Source: Novosphingobium sp. SG919
GTDB taxonomy: Bacteria > Pseudomonadota > Alphaproteobacteria > Sphingomonadales > Sphingomonadaceae
Direction of reading: 5' to 3'
Assembly (NCBI RefSeq): GCF_012932495.1
Contig: NZ_JABCNG010000004.1
Coordinates: forward strand, 310,001 to 374,000
DNA length: 64,000 nucleotides
Shown: positions 51,040 to 59,987 of the stretch, piece by piece
Layout: every line of letters begins with the position of its first letter
Numbering within the stretch: the first letter of the stretch is position 1
The notes under the pieces: generated by a model
What the model saw: the letters and a program-made list of their open reading frames with translations, nothing else
What the model was told of the DNA's origin: nothing
Database searches by the model: none
Translations under genes and position numbers: made by a program

Positions 51040-52323
51040 GTGGCAGCCCCTCGCATCACCAAGGTCTTTGCCGCGGTCAATCTTGGCTCGTTCCGTACCT
51101 CCGCGATGATCGCCGGGCTGTCCGAAGCGGGCGAACTCGTCGTGCTTGGCTCGGGCCACCGCGCCTCGCAGGGGATCAAGCGCGGCTATGTGGTGGATAT
51201 GCTTGCCGCCACCCATTCGGTGCGCGACGCGATCGAGCGGGCCGAGAAGATGGCGAACACCTCGATCACGCAAGTGCTGGTCGGCTGTGCCGGGGCGGGG
51301 CTGGCCAGTTCCACCGCGCAAGTGGAAGTGGAAATCGGCGGACGGCGGATCGAGGACGACGATATCGCGCACCTGCTGGTGGCCGCGCGCGACGTGATCC
51401 AGCCCGACGGGCGCACCGTGCTCCATGCCCAGCCGGCGCACTACACGCTCGATGGCGCGCACGGCGTGCCCAATCCCAAGGGGCTGCATGCCGATCGGCT
51501 GGCGGTGGATATCCACGTCATGCTCGCCGATGGCGCACCGATCCGCAACATTCGCGAGACGGTGGAGAACGCCCACCTCAAGGTCGATGGCGTGGTGGCC
51601 GCGCCCGTGGCCGCCGGCCTTGCCTGCCTGGCCCAGGAGGAGCGCGACTTGGGCGTTGCCCTGGTCGATTTCGGGGCAGAAGTGACCACGGTTTCTGTCC
51701 ACGCCGGGGGCATGCTGCTGGGCATGCAGGTCCTGCCGTTCGGATCGGGGGACATCACCGACGCCGTGGCCTCGGCCTTCGGCATCCGCCGCTATCAGGC
51801 CGAGCGGCTCAAGTGCATGTCGGGCTCGGCCATCGCCAGCCCTGCCGACCATCGCGAGATGATCCCGGTCAACGCGCCGGGCGATCCCGAAGGGGCAGGG
51901 CCGATGGCGCGTCATGCCGACGACAAGAACCGCATTCCACGCGCCGAGCTGATTTCGGTCATTACCCAGCAATTGGGCCATTTCACCGACGAGCTGGGCC
52001 GCTGCCTCAAGGCCATGGGCTTTACCGGCACGCGCGGGCAGCAAGTGGTCTTGACCGGTGGCGGTGCGCAACTGCCGGGCCTGGCCGACTATGCCCAATC
52101 GGCACTGGGGCGCCCGGTGCGGATCGGCGCACCGCCGGCCATGCTGGGCCTGCCGCAGGGCCATGCCACGCCCAGTTCGTCCACGCTGGTGGGCCTGGTG
52201 CTCTATGCCGCGTCCGACCCGATCGACATTCGCAAGCTGACCGCGGCCAGCCAGGGCGCCGGCGCCACCACGCTGTGGGGCATGGGGCGGCGCATCGTGC
52301 GCGCGCTCAAGGAGTATTTTTAG
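51040..52323 (+). CDS. ftsA: Cell division protein FtsA
   Basis: A 427-residue actin-like protein that tethers FtsZ to the membrane. The SHS2/1C region is SVRDAIERAEKMANTSITQVLVGCAG; LTGGGAQLPGL is the adenosine motif; WGMGRRIVRALKEYF is the amphipathic C-terminal membrane helix. The first phosphate loop reads AVNLGSFRTSAM rather than the usual DxGT/S, and the second DFGAEVTTVSV. GTG 51040 with AAGGAA upstream is chosen. Good positional support between ftsQ and ftsZ. Confidence 0.93.
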   Translation: MAAPRITKVFAAVNLGSFRTSAMIAGLSEAGELVVLGSGHRASQGIKRGYVVDMLAATHSVRDAIERAEKMANTSITQVLVGCAGAGLASSTAQVEVEIGGRRIEDDDIAHLLVAARDVIQPDGRTVLHAQPAHYTLDGAHGVPNPKGLHADRLAVDIHVMLADGAPIRNIRETVENAHLKVDGVVAAPVAAGLACLAQEERDLGVALVDFGAEVTTVSVHAGGMLLGMQVLPFGSGDITDAVASAFGIRRYQAERLKCMSGSAIASPADHREMIPVNAPGDPEGAGPMARHADDKNRIPRAELISVITQQLGHFTDELGRCLKAMGFTGTRGQQVVLTGGGAQLPGLADYAQSALGRPVRIGAPPAMLGLPQGHATPSSSTLVGLVLYAASDPIDIRKLTAASQGAGATTLWGMGRRIVRALKEYF

Positions 52324-52527
52324 ACGCTGATGCCACCGATCCGGGGCTTTCGTCGCACGAAGCAACCGGATTGGCCGATTTCGGGGCCAAATGGCCAATC
52401 GATCTTGTGGAAAAGCGCCGATCGCCTTTGATTCGATGAAACGTTCCGTGCCAAAGCTGGAAAATCCACATTTCGGCCATTCCGGCCCCAGACCCATCCC
52501 ACTGCCAAACCCGAAAGGGAGACCGAC

Positions 52528-53979
52528 ATGAGCATCAACATCGGACCGCCGGCCATCGACGAGCTTCGGCCCCGTATCACGGTGATCGGGGTGGGTGGCG
52601 CTGGCGGCAACGCCATTGCCAACATGATCAGCGCCAATATCGAAGGCGTCGATTTCGTGGTCTGCAACACCGACGCGCAGGCGCTGAACAATTCGATCGC
52701 GGAAAACCGCATCCAGCTTGGCCCGGCGATCACGCAGGGCCTGGGCGCCGGCGCCCGCCCCGAAGTGGGCCGCGCCGCGGCAGAGGAAACCCTGCCCGAG
52801 CTCGAACGCGTGCTCGATGGTGTGCACATGGTGTTCATCGCGGCTGGCATGGGCGGCGGCACCGGCACCGGCGCTGCGCCGGTGATTGCCGAGGCGGCGC
52901 GCCGCAAGGGCGTGCTGACCGTGGGCGTGGTGAGCAAGCCGTTCCTGTTTGAAGGCACGCGCCGCATGCGCTCGGCCGAAACCGGCATCGAGGAACTGCA
53001 AAAGCACGTCGATACGCTGATCGTCATTCCCAACCAGAACCTGTTCCTGGTGGCCAAGGCCGAAACCACGTTCAAGGAAGCGTTCCAGCTTGCCGACGAA
53101 GTGTTGCAGCAGGGCGTGCGTTCGATCACCGACCTGATGATCATGCCCGGCCTGATCAACCTCGACTTTGCCGACGTGCGCTCGGTCATGGGCGAAATGG
53201 GCAAGGCGATGATGGGCACGGGCGAGGGTGAAGGCCCCAACCGTGCGCTTGAAGCGGCCGAACGCGCCATTGCCAACCCGCTGCTCGATGGCGTTTCGAT
53301 GCAGGGCGCCAAGGGCGTGATCATTTCGATCATCGGCGGCGACGACATGAAGCTGCTCGAAGTGGATGAAGCGGCCAACCACATCCGCGAACTGGTCGAT
53401 CCCAACGCCAACATCATCTGGGGTTCGGCGTTCAATCCCGATCTCAACGGCAAGATCCGCGTGTCGGTGGTCGCCACCGGCATAGAGCAGAGCGTGGAAC
53501 AGGCCGAACAGGCTGCCCGCCCGGTGAACCTGCCCGGCGCTGCGCGTGGTCCGTCGTTCACGCCGGCCGCGCCGCCGCGTCCGGCGATTGCCACGCCCAC
53601 GGCCCAGCCTGCGGCTCCGGCCCCCGTTGCCGCCACGCCGCCGCCGGCCGCTCCGGCCTGGACGCCCGAGCCCGAAGCGGCACCGGCTGCGGACGATCCG
53701 CTCGACCTGACGTTGGACCTGGGTGCCGATCCGGCGCAGGACTACACGATCGATCCCGCGCCCACCGCGCCAACCCCGCGTCTGGGCCTTGGCGGCGGTG
53801 CCGGGGGTGAGGCTGAACGCCCGACCCCGCGCGTGGGTGGCGGGGCAGGGGGCAGCACCCTGTTCGAGCGGATGGCCAATCTTTCGCGCGGCGCCGCCCG
53901 CACGGAAGAGAGTGAAGAAGGCGAAGATGCGTCCTCGCTCAGCATCCCGCGCTTCCTGGGCCGCCAGAACAATCAATGA
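52528..53979 (+). CDS. ftsZ: Cell division GTPase FtsZ
   Basis: A 483-residue tubulin homologue forming the Z ring. Tubulin signature GGGTGTG (109-115), IGVGGAGGNAIANM near the start, and the T7 region NLDFADVRSVM. After residue 330 a Pro/Ala linker of about 130 residues precedes the conserved end IPRFLGRQNNQ, the site that binds FtsA. AAAGGGAG sits before ATG. The 204-base gap after ftsA probably holds its own promoter. Confidence 0.97.
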   Translation: MSINIGPPAIDELRPRITVIGVGGAGGNAIANMISANIEGVDFVVCNTDAQALNNSIAENRIQLGPAITQGLGAGARPEVGRAAAEETLPELERVLDGVHMVFIAAGMGGGTGTGAAPVIAEAARRKGVLTVGVVSKPFLFEGTRRMRSAETGIEELQKHVDTLIVIPNQNLFLVAKAETTFKEAFQLADEVLQQGVRSITDLMIMPGLINLDFADVRSVMGEMGKAMMGTGEGEGPNRALEAAERAIANPLLDGVSMQGAKGVIISIIGGDDMKLLEVDEAANHIRELVDPNANIIWGSAFNPDLNGKIRVSVVATGIEQSVEQAEQAARPVNLPGAARGPSFTPAAPPRPAIATPTAQPAAPAPVAATPPPAAPAWTPEPEAAPAADDPLDLTLDLGADPAQDYTIDPAPTAPTPRLGLGGGAGGEAERPTPRVGGGAGGSTLFERMANLSRGAARTEESEEGEDASSLSIPRFLGRQNNQ

Positions 53980-54030
53980 TCCCCGGCTCATGAATCTCTG
54001 GGCAATCGTTCTGGCTTGATGCCACACCAT

Positions 54031-54060
54031 GCCGCCACTTTCCCCCGTGAGAGTGGCGGC
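54031..54060 (+). terminator. Terminator of the dcw cluster
   Basis: GCCGCCACT (54031-54039) pairs with AGTGGCGGC (54052-54060), followed by TTGTTGTT, 50 bases after the ftsZ stop. Confidence 0.8.
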
Positions 54061-54104
54061 TTGTTGTTCTGGCTTAAGCGACAATGCGCTAAGGCGGCGC
54101 CAAG

Positions 54105-56156
54105 ATGACTTTTGAAACCTCTCCCGCTCGCCCGTTTTCCGCTTTGGCGGCCGTGCTGCTGATGGCGGCGCCGCTGCCGCTGCTGGCGCAAGACCTTTCG
54201 CAGATGCCGCAGCAGTCGGTGCTGGATACGCCGGGCAGCCGCACCGCGCGGCCCGTCACCCGCAGCACCACGCCGCCTGCGCCCACGCCGACCTACACTG
54301 GGGCGCCGCTGCCGATGGTCTCCAATCCGGTGGTGCAGCCGCTTCCCACCGTGTCGCGCCCGGTTGTCCAGGCCGTGCCGTCGGGGGGGGATGGCCAAGG
54401 CCTCAACGCCGCGCTGGCCCGCCTGGCCCAGGATCCGCGCAATCCCGAGGCTCTGCTCGATGCCGGCAATGCTGCCATGGCGCTCGGCGACGTGGATGCC
54501 GCACTGGGTTTCCTGCGCCGCGCCGCCGACGTGGCGCCGGGCAATGGGCGGATCAACGCCCAGCTCGGCAAGGCCCTGTTGCGTCACAACGAACCCTTGC
54601 CCGCCATTCGCGCCTTTGACGAGGCGGAGCGCAGCGGGGCAGACCTGGCCGGCATGGCCGGGGATCGAGGCCTGGCGCACGACTTGGTGGGCGATAACGC
54701 GATGGCGCAGCGCTATTACCAGCAGGCCCTGGCCCGTGCGCCCGATGCCGAGATCACCCGGCGCCTGGCGCTGAGCCTGGCGATCGGGGGTGATCGCGCC
54801 AGTGCCGAAAAGGTGCTGGCCCCGCAGATTGCGCAGTCGGATCGCGCCGCCTGGCGCGTGCGCACCTTTATCCTGGCGATTGCCGGGCAGCCTGACGAAG
54901 CCGTGGCCGTGGCCAATTCCTCGATGCCGCCGCAATTGGCCGCAGGCATCGCGCCATACTTGCGCTATCTGACCCGGTTGACCCCGGCACAGCAGGCAGC
55001 CGCTGCCAATTTCGGCCGCTTTCCCCGCGCGGCCGATATCGGCCGCGACGATCCGCAGATCGTGCAATATGCGCAAAGCCATCCGCGCCAGGCGCCCGTG
55101 CTCGTGGCGCAGGCCCAGCCGGCGACTCTGCCCGCTACCGCGCCCGTGCGTCGCGATCGGCGTGGGCGGGTGATCCCGGCGCCCGCCACGGCAACGGCCA
55201 GCGCCTCCACCACGCCCGGCACAGCCACGGCGGGCGTGGCGCGGCCCACGCAACTGGCGCAGGCCACGCCACCCAGTCCGCCCGCCGCGTCCGGTGCTTA
55301 TGCCGGTCCGATCGTGGACGTCATCCCGCGTCCTGCGTCGCCGCCGGCAGCCCAGCCGGCCACCGCGTCCACCGCCCCGGCCACTGCTACGCCGGCGCCG
55401 GCCATCGTGCTGCCGCCCGTGCCGCAGGCCCCGGCAGCGGTGCCCGCATCGGCGCCCGGCGTGCCGCCGCATCCCACGCCGGTGCAGGTGGCCCAGGCCG
55501 CGCCCGTGCCGGCGCCCACGCCGTCGTCCACACCTTCCTACACGCTGCCTCCGCAAGCCGCGCCTCAACCGGCGCCGCAAGCGGTGCCGCCGGCGCCTTC
55601 GCCCGATGGCTTTGCCGCGCTCTTTGCCGGTTTCGCCGCCCCAGCCGAAGAGCAGCAGCGGCCGACCGTTGCCGTCGATCTCGCCGCGATCCAGGCCGCC
55701 AACGAGCGTGCTGCCGCCGAAAAGGCGGCGATCGAGGCGCGCCAGGCGGCCCAAGCCAAGAAGCTGGCCGACGCCAAGAAAGCCGCTGCCGACAAGAAGG
55801 CTGCGGCCGAAAAGAAGCTGGCCGATGCCAAGAAGGCCGAGGAAGCGCGCAAGGCCAAGGAAGAGGCCAAGCGGCTTGCCGCCAATCCGGCGCGCACCTG
55901 GGTTCAGGTGCTAACCGGTGGCAACCGCGCCAAGATGGGCAAGGAATGGGCCGGGCTTCAGGCCAAGGCTCCCGAACTGCACGGCCGCAAGGCCTATGTC
56001 ACATCGTGGAACCGGGTCTATCGCCTGGTCACCGGGCCATTCCCCAGCGATGCCGCCGCGCAGGAATTTGTGGCCAAGCTCAAGGCAAAGGGCGTCGGTG
56101 CCTTCCAGTTCGACAGCCCGGCGGGGCAAGCGATGGACGGTGTTTCTGCAAAGTAG
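54105..56156 (+). CDS. TPR and SPOR domain envelope protein
   Basis: A 683-residue exported protein: signal peptide (about 1-28, cleavage ALLAQ-like), TPR repeats (about 95-300, e.g. LLDAGNAAMALGDVDAALGFLRRAADVAPGN). A Pro/Ala-rich stretch (about 340-510) follows, then a Lys/Ala coiled coil (about 530-590, AKKLADAKKAAADKKAAAEKK) and a C-terminal SPOR domain (about 600-680, RTWVQVLTGGNRAKMGKEWAGL). SPOR domains bind denuded septal glycan, so the protein probably acts at the division site; its place right after ftsZ agrees. Confidence 0.85.
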   Translation: MTFETSPARPFSALAAVLLMAAPLPLLAQDLSQMPQQSVLDTPGSRTARPVTRSTTPPAPTPTYTGAPLPMVSNPVVQPLPTVSRPVVQAVPSGGDGQGLNAALARLAQDPRNPEALLDAGNAAMALGDVDAALGFLRRAADVAPGNGRINAQLGKALLRHNEPLPAIRAFDEAERSGADLAGMAGDRGLAHDLVGDNAMAQRYYQQALARAPDAEITRRLALSLAIGGDRASAEKVLAPQIAQSDRAAWRVRTFILAIAGQPDEAVAVANSSMPPQLAAGIAPYLRYLTRLTPAQQAAAANFGRFPRAADIGRDDPQIVQYAQSHPRQAPVLVAQAQPATLPATAPVRRDRRGRVIPAPATATASASTTPGTATAGVARPTQLAQATPPSPPAASGAYAGPIVDVIPRPASPPAAQPATASTAPATATPAPAIVLPPVPQAPAAVPASAPGVPPHPTPVQVAQAAPVPAPTPSSTPSYTLPPQAAPQPAPQAVPPAPSPDGFAALFAGFAAPAEEQQRPTVAVDLAAIQAANERAAAEKAAIEARQAAQAKKLADAKKAAADKKAAAEKKLADAKKAEEARKAKEEAKRLAANPARTWVQVLTGGNRAKMGKEWAGLQAKAPELHGRKAYVTSWNRVYRLVTGPFPSDAAAQEFVAKLKAKGVGAFQFDSPAGQAMDGVSAK

Positions 56157-56171
56157 GACGGTGTTGAGAAA

Positions 56172-56271
56172 TCGCCCCTCCTCTTCGCAAGGAGGGGTTG
56201 GGGGTGGTGCGACGCCTTGCGCCAGGGTTCGACCACCCGCCGACCCGCTCCTCTAACGAGGAAGGGGAGCG
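56172..56271. repeat. Composite degenerate palindromic repeat
   Basis: CCCCTCC (56175-56181) pairs with GGAGGGG (56191-56197). GGGTGGT then pairs with ACCACCC across the next 30 bases, and GCTCCTC...GAGGAAGGGGAGC closes the unit. The first half matches the right half of the murB element (CCCCTCCTCTTC...GGAGGGG..GGGGGTGGTG). A related fragment, GGGTTGGGGGTGGTGCG, follows obgE at 61053-61069. The rest of the 286-base gap to the YbjN gene is non-coding. Confidence 0.65.
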
Positions 56272-56442
56272 ATTGACCTGCTTGTCCACAAGTTTTGCAC
56301 AGCCTTGTCGAGTTTTGCCCAAGCCTGGGCTAACGGTCGATTGTCGGCGGCAATTCGCTCCGCGATGGATCGAATGGAAACCACGGCTGCCGGCAACGGC
56401 GTCGGCATTGTCGCCGGCATGGGCACCGTGTGAGGGGGCGTG

Positions 56443-56949
56443 ATGATGCGAACCGGCCACGACGACAGCGACCGCGACGACGCCGCGCCGGTGGACATGC
56501 TCGCTTCCCTGTTCGAAGCGCGGGGCTGGCCCTGCGAATTCGTGTCGGACGATGAAATCCATGGGGAAGTGCAGGGCTCCTGGGCCACGTACCAGTTGCG
56601 TTGCATCTGGCGGCCCGAGGATCATGTGCTGCAGATCCTCTCGCTGCCTGACATTCGCGTGCCCGATGACAAGAGGGCTGCGATGTTCGAAGTCATGGCG
56701 CTGATCAACGAGCAGGTCTGGCTCGGCCATTTCGACATCTGGTCCAACGGCAGCGTGCTGCTCTATCGCCACGGGCTGATGCTGGGCGACGACGGCCTGC
56801 TCAGCCTGCACCAGGCGCAAGTCGCCATCGAGGCGGCGGTGGACGAGTGCGACCGCTTCTACCCCGCTTTCCAGTTCATCCTCTGGGGTGACAAGAGCCC
56901 GGCCGATGCGCTGGCCAGCGCGCTGGTCGATGCTGCGGGCGAAGCCTGA
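56443..56949 (+). CDS. YbjN domain-containing protein
   Basis: A 168-residue protein of the YbjN/type III secretion chaperone-like fold family. Pattern MLASLFEARGWPCEFVSDDEIHGEV and FEVMALINEQVWLGHFDIWSNGSVLLYRHGL mark the family; function is unresolved. GAGGGGG precedes ATG 56443; GTG 56440 and ATG 56446 are alternatives. proC follows 15 bases on, an order seen in many alphaproteobacteria, suggesting one operon. Confidence 0.82.
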   Translation: MMRTGHDDSDRDDAAPVDMLASLFEARGWPCEFVSDDEIHGEVQGSWATYQLRCIWRPEDHVLQILSLPDIRVPDDKRAAMFEVMALINEQVWLGHFDIWSNGSVLLYRHGLMLGDDGLLSLHQAQVAIEAAVDECDRFYPAFQFILWGDKSPADALASALVDAAGEA

Positions 56950-56964
56950 CGGAGCCTTTTGCAG

Positions 56965-57771
56965 ATGACGTATTCCTTCCTCCAGTTCGGTTGCGGCAAC
57001 ATGGGCGGCGCCATGCTCACTGGCTGGCTGGCCAGCGGCATTGCGCCCGCGGCGTTCACCGTGGTCGATCCCCATCTGCCACAGGCACCGGCAGGCGTGC
57101 GCCTGCTGCGCAGCGCCCCGGTGGGCGAAGCGCCGCCGCGGTTCGTGATGCTGGGGTTCAAGCCGCAGGGCCTGGCTGCCGCGGCGCCGGCGATCGCGCC
57201 GCTGGTGGGGGAAAACACCGTGGTGCTTTCGATCCTGGCCGGGGTTGACCTTGCCACGCTGCGTGCGCGTTTCCCGCATGCTGCCGCCGTCGTGCGGGTC
57301 ATGCCCAACCTGGCCGCGGCACTGGGCAAGTCGCCCATCGCGCTGGTGGGCGATGGCACCGACCTGATCAATGCCGAGGTCACGCACCTGATGGCGCCGC
57401 TCGGCACGGCCGAATGGCTTTCGGGCGAAGACCAGATGGACCTGGTGACGGCGCTGGCAGGATCGGGCCCGGCATTCATCTATCGCGTGATCGATGCCCT
57501 GGCTGCAGGCGCGGCGGCGCTGGGCCTGCCGCGCGAACAGGCCGACCGCCTGGCTCTGGCGATGGTGGATGGCGCCGCCGCCCTGGCGGCCGCTTCGGAA
57601 TACGGGCCGGGGGAACTGGCCCGCCGTGTCGCAAGCCCCGGCGGTACCACGCAAAAGGGGCTCGACGTGCTCGACGCCGACGATCGCCTGGCGCTGCTGA
57701 TGCAGGATACCTTGCGCGCCGCGCGCGACCGCAGCGCGGAAATGACGCAGGAAGCGCGCGACGCCGCCTGA
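56965..57771 (+). CDS. proC: Pyrroline-5-carboxylate reductase
   Basis: A 268-residue enzyme for the last step of proline synthesis, reducing pyrroline-5-carboxylate with NAD(P)H. Rossmann FGCGNMGGAM at the N-terminus and VRVMPNLAAALGKSP are typical. The signature LAGSGPAFIYRVIDAL and VASPGGTTQKGLDVL near the C-terminus are intact. ATG 56965 has GGAG upstream. Confidence 0.93.
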   Translation: MTYSFLQFGCGNMGGAMLTGWLASGIAPAAFTVVDPHLPQAPAGVRLLRSAPVGEAPPRFVMLGFKPQGLAAAAPAIAPLVGENTVVLSILAGVDLATLRARFPHAAAVVRVMPNLAAALGKSPIALVGDGTDLINAEVTHLMAPLGTAEWLSGEDQMDLVTALAGSGPAFIYRVIDALAAGAAALGLPREQADRLALAMVDGAAALAAASEYGPGELARRVASPGGTTQKGLDVLDADDRLALLMQDTLRAARDRSAEMTQEARDAA

Positions 57772-57895
57772 TTCCGCCCGCGCGGTAAATACACTTTGTC
57801 ACATTTTGTCCGCACCGGTTTCGCTTGAAAGCGGCGCGGGGAAGGCCGATATTGCAGCCATGGGCATTTTGCCCGCAATGGAGAAAGTGCAAGCC

Positions 57896-58639
57896 ATGGC
57901 AAACTGGAACGACCCTCAGCCCTCGCAGACGGGCTTCGGCGCGTCTCCGAGCCTATCGGGTGCATTCGGCCGCGGCGAAGTGTTCGACGCCGGCCTGCGT
58001 CGCTACATGCTTTCGATCTACAACTACATGGCCTCGGGCGTGTTGCTCTCGGGCGTGGTCGCGCTGGTGTTCGCCACCAGCGGCATGGCCGCCGCCGTGT
58101 TCGGCACCCCGCTGCGCTGGGTGGTCGCGCTTGCGCCGCTCGCGTTCGTCATGGTCATGAGCTTTGGCATCAACCGCATTTCCACCGGCACGCTCAAGGC
58201 GCTGTTCTGGGCGTTCAGCGTGACGATGGGCCTGTCGCTCTCGTCGATCTTCTTCGTCTATACCGGCGCATCGATCGCGGCGACGTTCTTTGCCACCGCC
58301 GGCGCCTTTGCGGGGCTTAGCCTGTTTGGCTATACCACGCGCAAGAGCCTGTCGGGCATGGGCACGTTCCTGATCATGGGCCTGTTCGGCCTGATCATCG
58401 CCTCGGTGATCAACCTGTTCCTGGCGTCGCCTGGCCTGGCCTGGGGCATCAGCTTCCTGGGCGTGCTGATCTTTGCGGGTCTTACCGCCTATGACACGCA
58501 GCGCCTTAAGGAACAGTATGCCTATGTCGCTGGCACGGCGATGATGGACAAGGTCGTGGTGATGGGCGCGCTGACGCTGTACCTCGATTTCATCAACATG
58601 TTCACCTCGCTTTTGCAACTGATGGGCGATCGTCGCTGA
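57896..58639 (+). CDS. Bax inhibitor-1/YccA family membrane protein
   Basis: A 247-residue protein with seven hydrophobic segments after a soluble 40-residue N-terminus. DAGLRRYMLSIYNYMASGVLLSGVVALV and TAYDTQRLKE (the conserved Asp pair region) and the end ALTLYLDFINMFTSLLQLMG identify the BI-1 (TMBIM) family. Bacterial members conduct ions, Ca2+ in BsYetJ, but the role here is unknown. ATG 57896 chosen by homology and GGAG. Followed by a terminator. Confidence 0.9.
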   Translation: MANWNDPQPSQTGFGASPSLSGAFGRGEVFDAGLRRYMLSIYNYMASGVLLSGVVALVFATSGMAAAVFGTPLRWVVALAPLAFVMVMSFGINRISTGTLKALFWAFSVTMGLSLSSIFFVYTGASIAATFFATAGAFAGLSLFGYTTRKSLSGMGTFLIMGLFGLIIASVINLFLASPGLAWGISFLGVLIFAGLTAYDTQRLKEQYAYVAGTAMMDKVVVMGALTLYLDFINMFTSLLQLMGDRR

Positions 58640-58681
58640 TCGTGCCATTGCCTGCCGCGGTGGGCATAGGTTAGATTACGT

Positions 58682-58712
58682 GCCCGGCAACCTTTTCGGT
58701 TGTCGGGCATTT
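58682..58712 (+). terminator. Intrinsic terminator
   Basis: GCCCGGCAACC (58682-58692) pairs with GGTTGTCGGGC (58698-58708) around TTTTC, then ATTTTCC. It ends the Bax inhibitor-1 transcript. Confidence 0.85.
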
Positions 58713-58863
58713 TCCTTTCCGGGAAAGCAGGTTACCAAATTCAGTCAGCTTTCAGAAAGGTTTGGCGCTTCACCACAAGCGCCGTTCACGTGATCCGGGG
58801 TCTGCCATGGTGGGAATGTTGCGCACCAGCGCCAAAAACAGTGTTGAAAATCAAAGGGGGGAA

Positions 58864-59625
58864 ATGGCCATGTTGCACCAAAGCCGGACACGGATCTGCG
58901 CCTACGCGCTGACCGCCGTGCTGGGCGTGGCCCTGGCCGGCTGCGCTGCCAAGGCGCCGCCACCGCCCCCTCCGCCGCCGCCCCCGCCGCCCAAGGTCGT
59001 GATCGTGCCGGCGCGGCCAACGCCGCCCAACGGTGCCAGCGCCAATCTTACCGTGCCGCCGCTGGCGGCCACGGGCTTGCGCGAGTCGGTCAACCGCAAC
59101 ATCACCCCGGCGCAGATGGTGTGGAACCTGCGTTCGGCCTATAACGTCGCCGCGCTCAATTGCGCTGGCCCGCGCCATGCCGATCTGCTGCCGCTCTATC
59201 GCACATTCCTGAAATCCCAGGCCAAGATGCTGGACAAGGCCAACAAGACGGTGGACCAGGAATTCAAGGCCAAGTTCGGCGCGCAGTTTATCGCCCCGCG
59301 CGAACAGTACATGACCGCAGTCTACAACCACTTCGCCCTGCCGCCCACGATGAACGATTTCTGCGATGCGACGCTCGCCGTGGCGCGTGACGCGGCCACG
59401 CTGCCCCCGGCAGAACTGGAAGCGTTCGCCGTGCGCAGCCTGCCCAATATCGAGATCGTGTTCGACGCATTCTATCGCCGCTATGATCAGTACCGCACCG
59501 ATCTGGCGATCTGGCGGGCGCAATATGGCAATGCCGAGCCCGGCACCCGGTTGGTGATTCCGGTGGTGGCAAGCGAGGGGACCAATCTGGGCGCCAGCCC
59601 GGCTCCGGCCACTGGCGCGCTCTAA
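58864..59625 (+). CDS. Polyproline lipoprotein
   Basis: A 253-residue lipoprotein: lipobox LAGC with cysteine 27 after a hydrophobic stretch. Next comes a run of 12 prolines (residues 32-43), then a globular domain with SAYNVAALNCAGPRHADLLPLYRTFLKSQ and FDAFYRRYDQYRTDLAIWRAQYG. I do not know a named family for this domain, which is frequent in sphingomonads. GGGGGGAA precedes ATG 58864; 58870 is an alternative. The polyproline may need EF-P and could span the envelope as a stiff arm. Confidence 0.75.
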   Translation: MAMLHQSRTRICAYALTAVLGVALAGCAAKAPPPPPPPPPPPPKVVIVPARPTPPNGASANLTVPPLAATGLRESVNRNITPAQMVWNLRSAYNVAALNCAGPRHADLLPLYRTFLKSQAKMLDKANKTVDQEFKAKFGAQFIAPREQYMTAVYNHFALPPTMNDFCDATLAVARDAATLPPAELEAFAVRSLPNIEIVFDAFYRRYDQYRTDLAIWRAQYGNAEPGTRLVIPVVASEGTNLGASPAPATGAL

Positions 59626-59730
59626 AAAAAGATCGAAATTTGCTCTTGGCGCCGCCATGCCTCTGCGCTAATGGCGGCGCTCCCGAAGCGAGGGACGCCT
59701 TGGCATCCCCGCTGTGGAAGATACTGGAAC

Positions 59731-59806
<76 letters not shown>

Positions 59807-59987
59807 GTATGAAATTGAACGGATCGGTTCCATTTCCGGTCCCCATGCTCGCCAGCCTGCAGCCAGCCTGAATTCCGACGCGCCATCAGCCGACGGGCCG
59901 GGTGGGCAAAGCGGGCCTTGGCGCAATCGGCGTTTGCTGAAAAGGCACGCCGGCGGCGCCATTTCAGGACTGCCGGATTTAAACGCC

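Noticed and set aside
50863..54084. A 1073-codon open frame on the minus strand across ftsA and ftsZ
   Set aside because: It mirrors two well-recognised genes on the + strand. In high-GC DNA the antisense frame lacks stops because third positions are G or C. Its product is low-complexity Arg/His/Gly and resembles no family.
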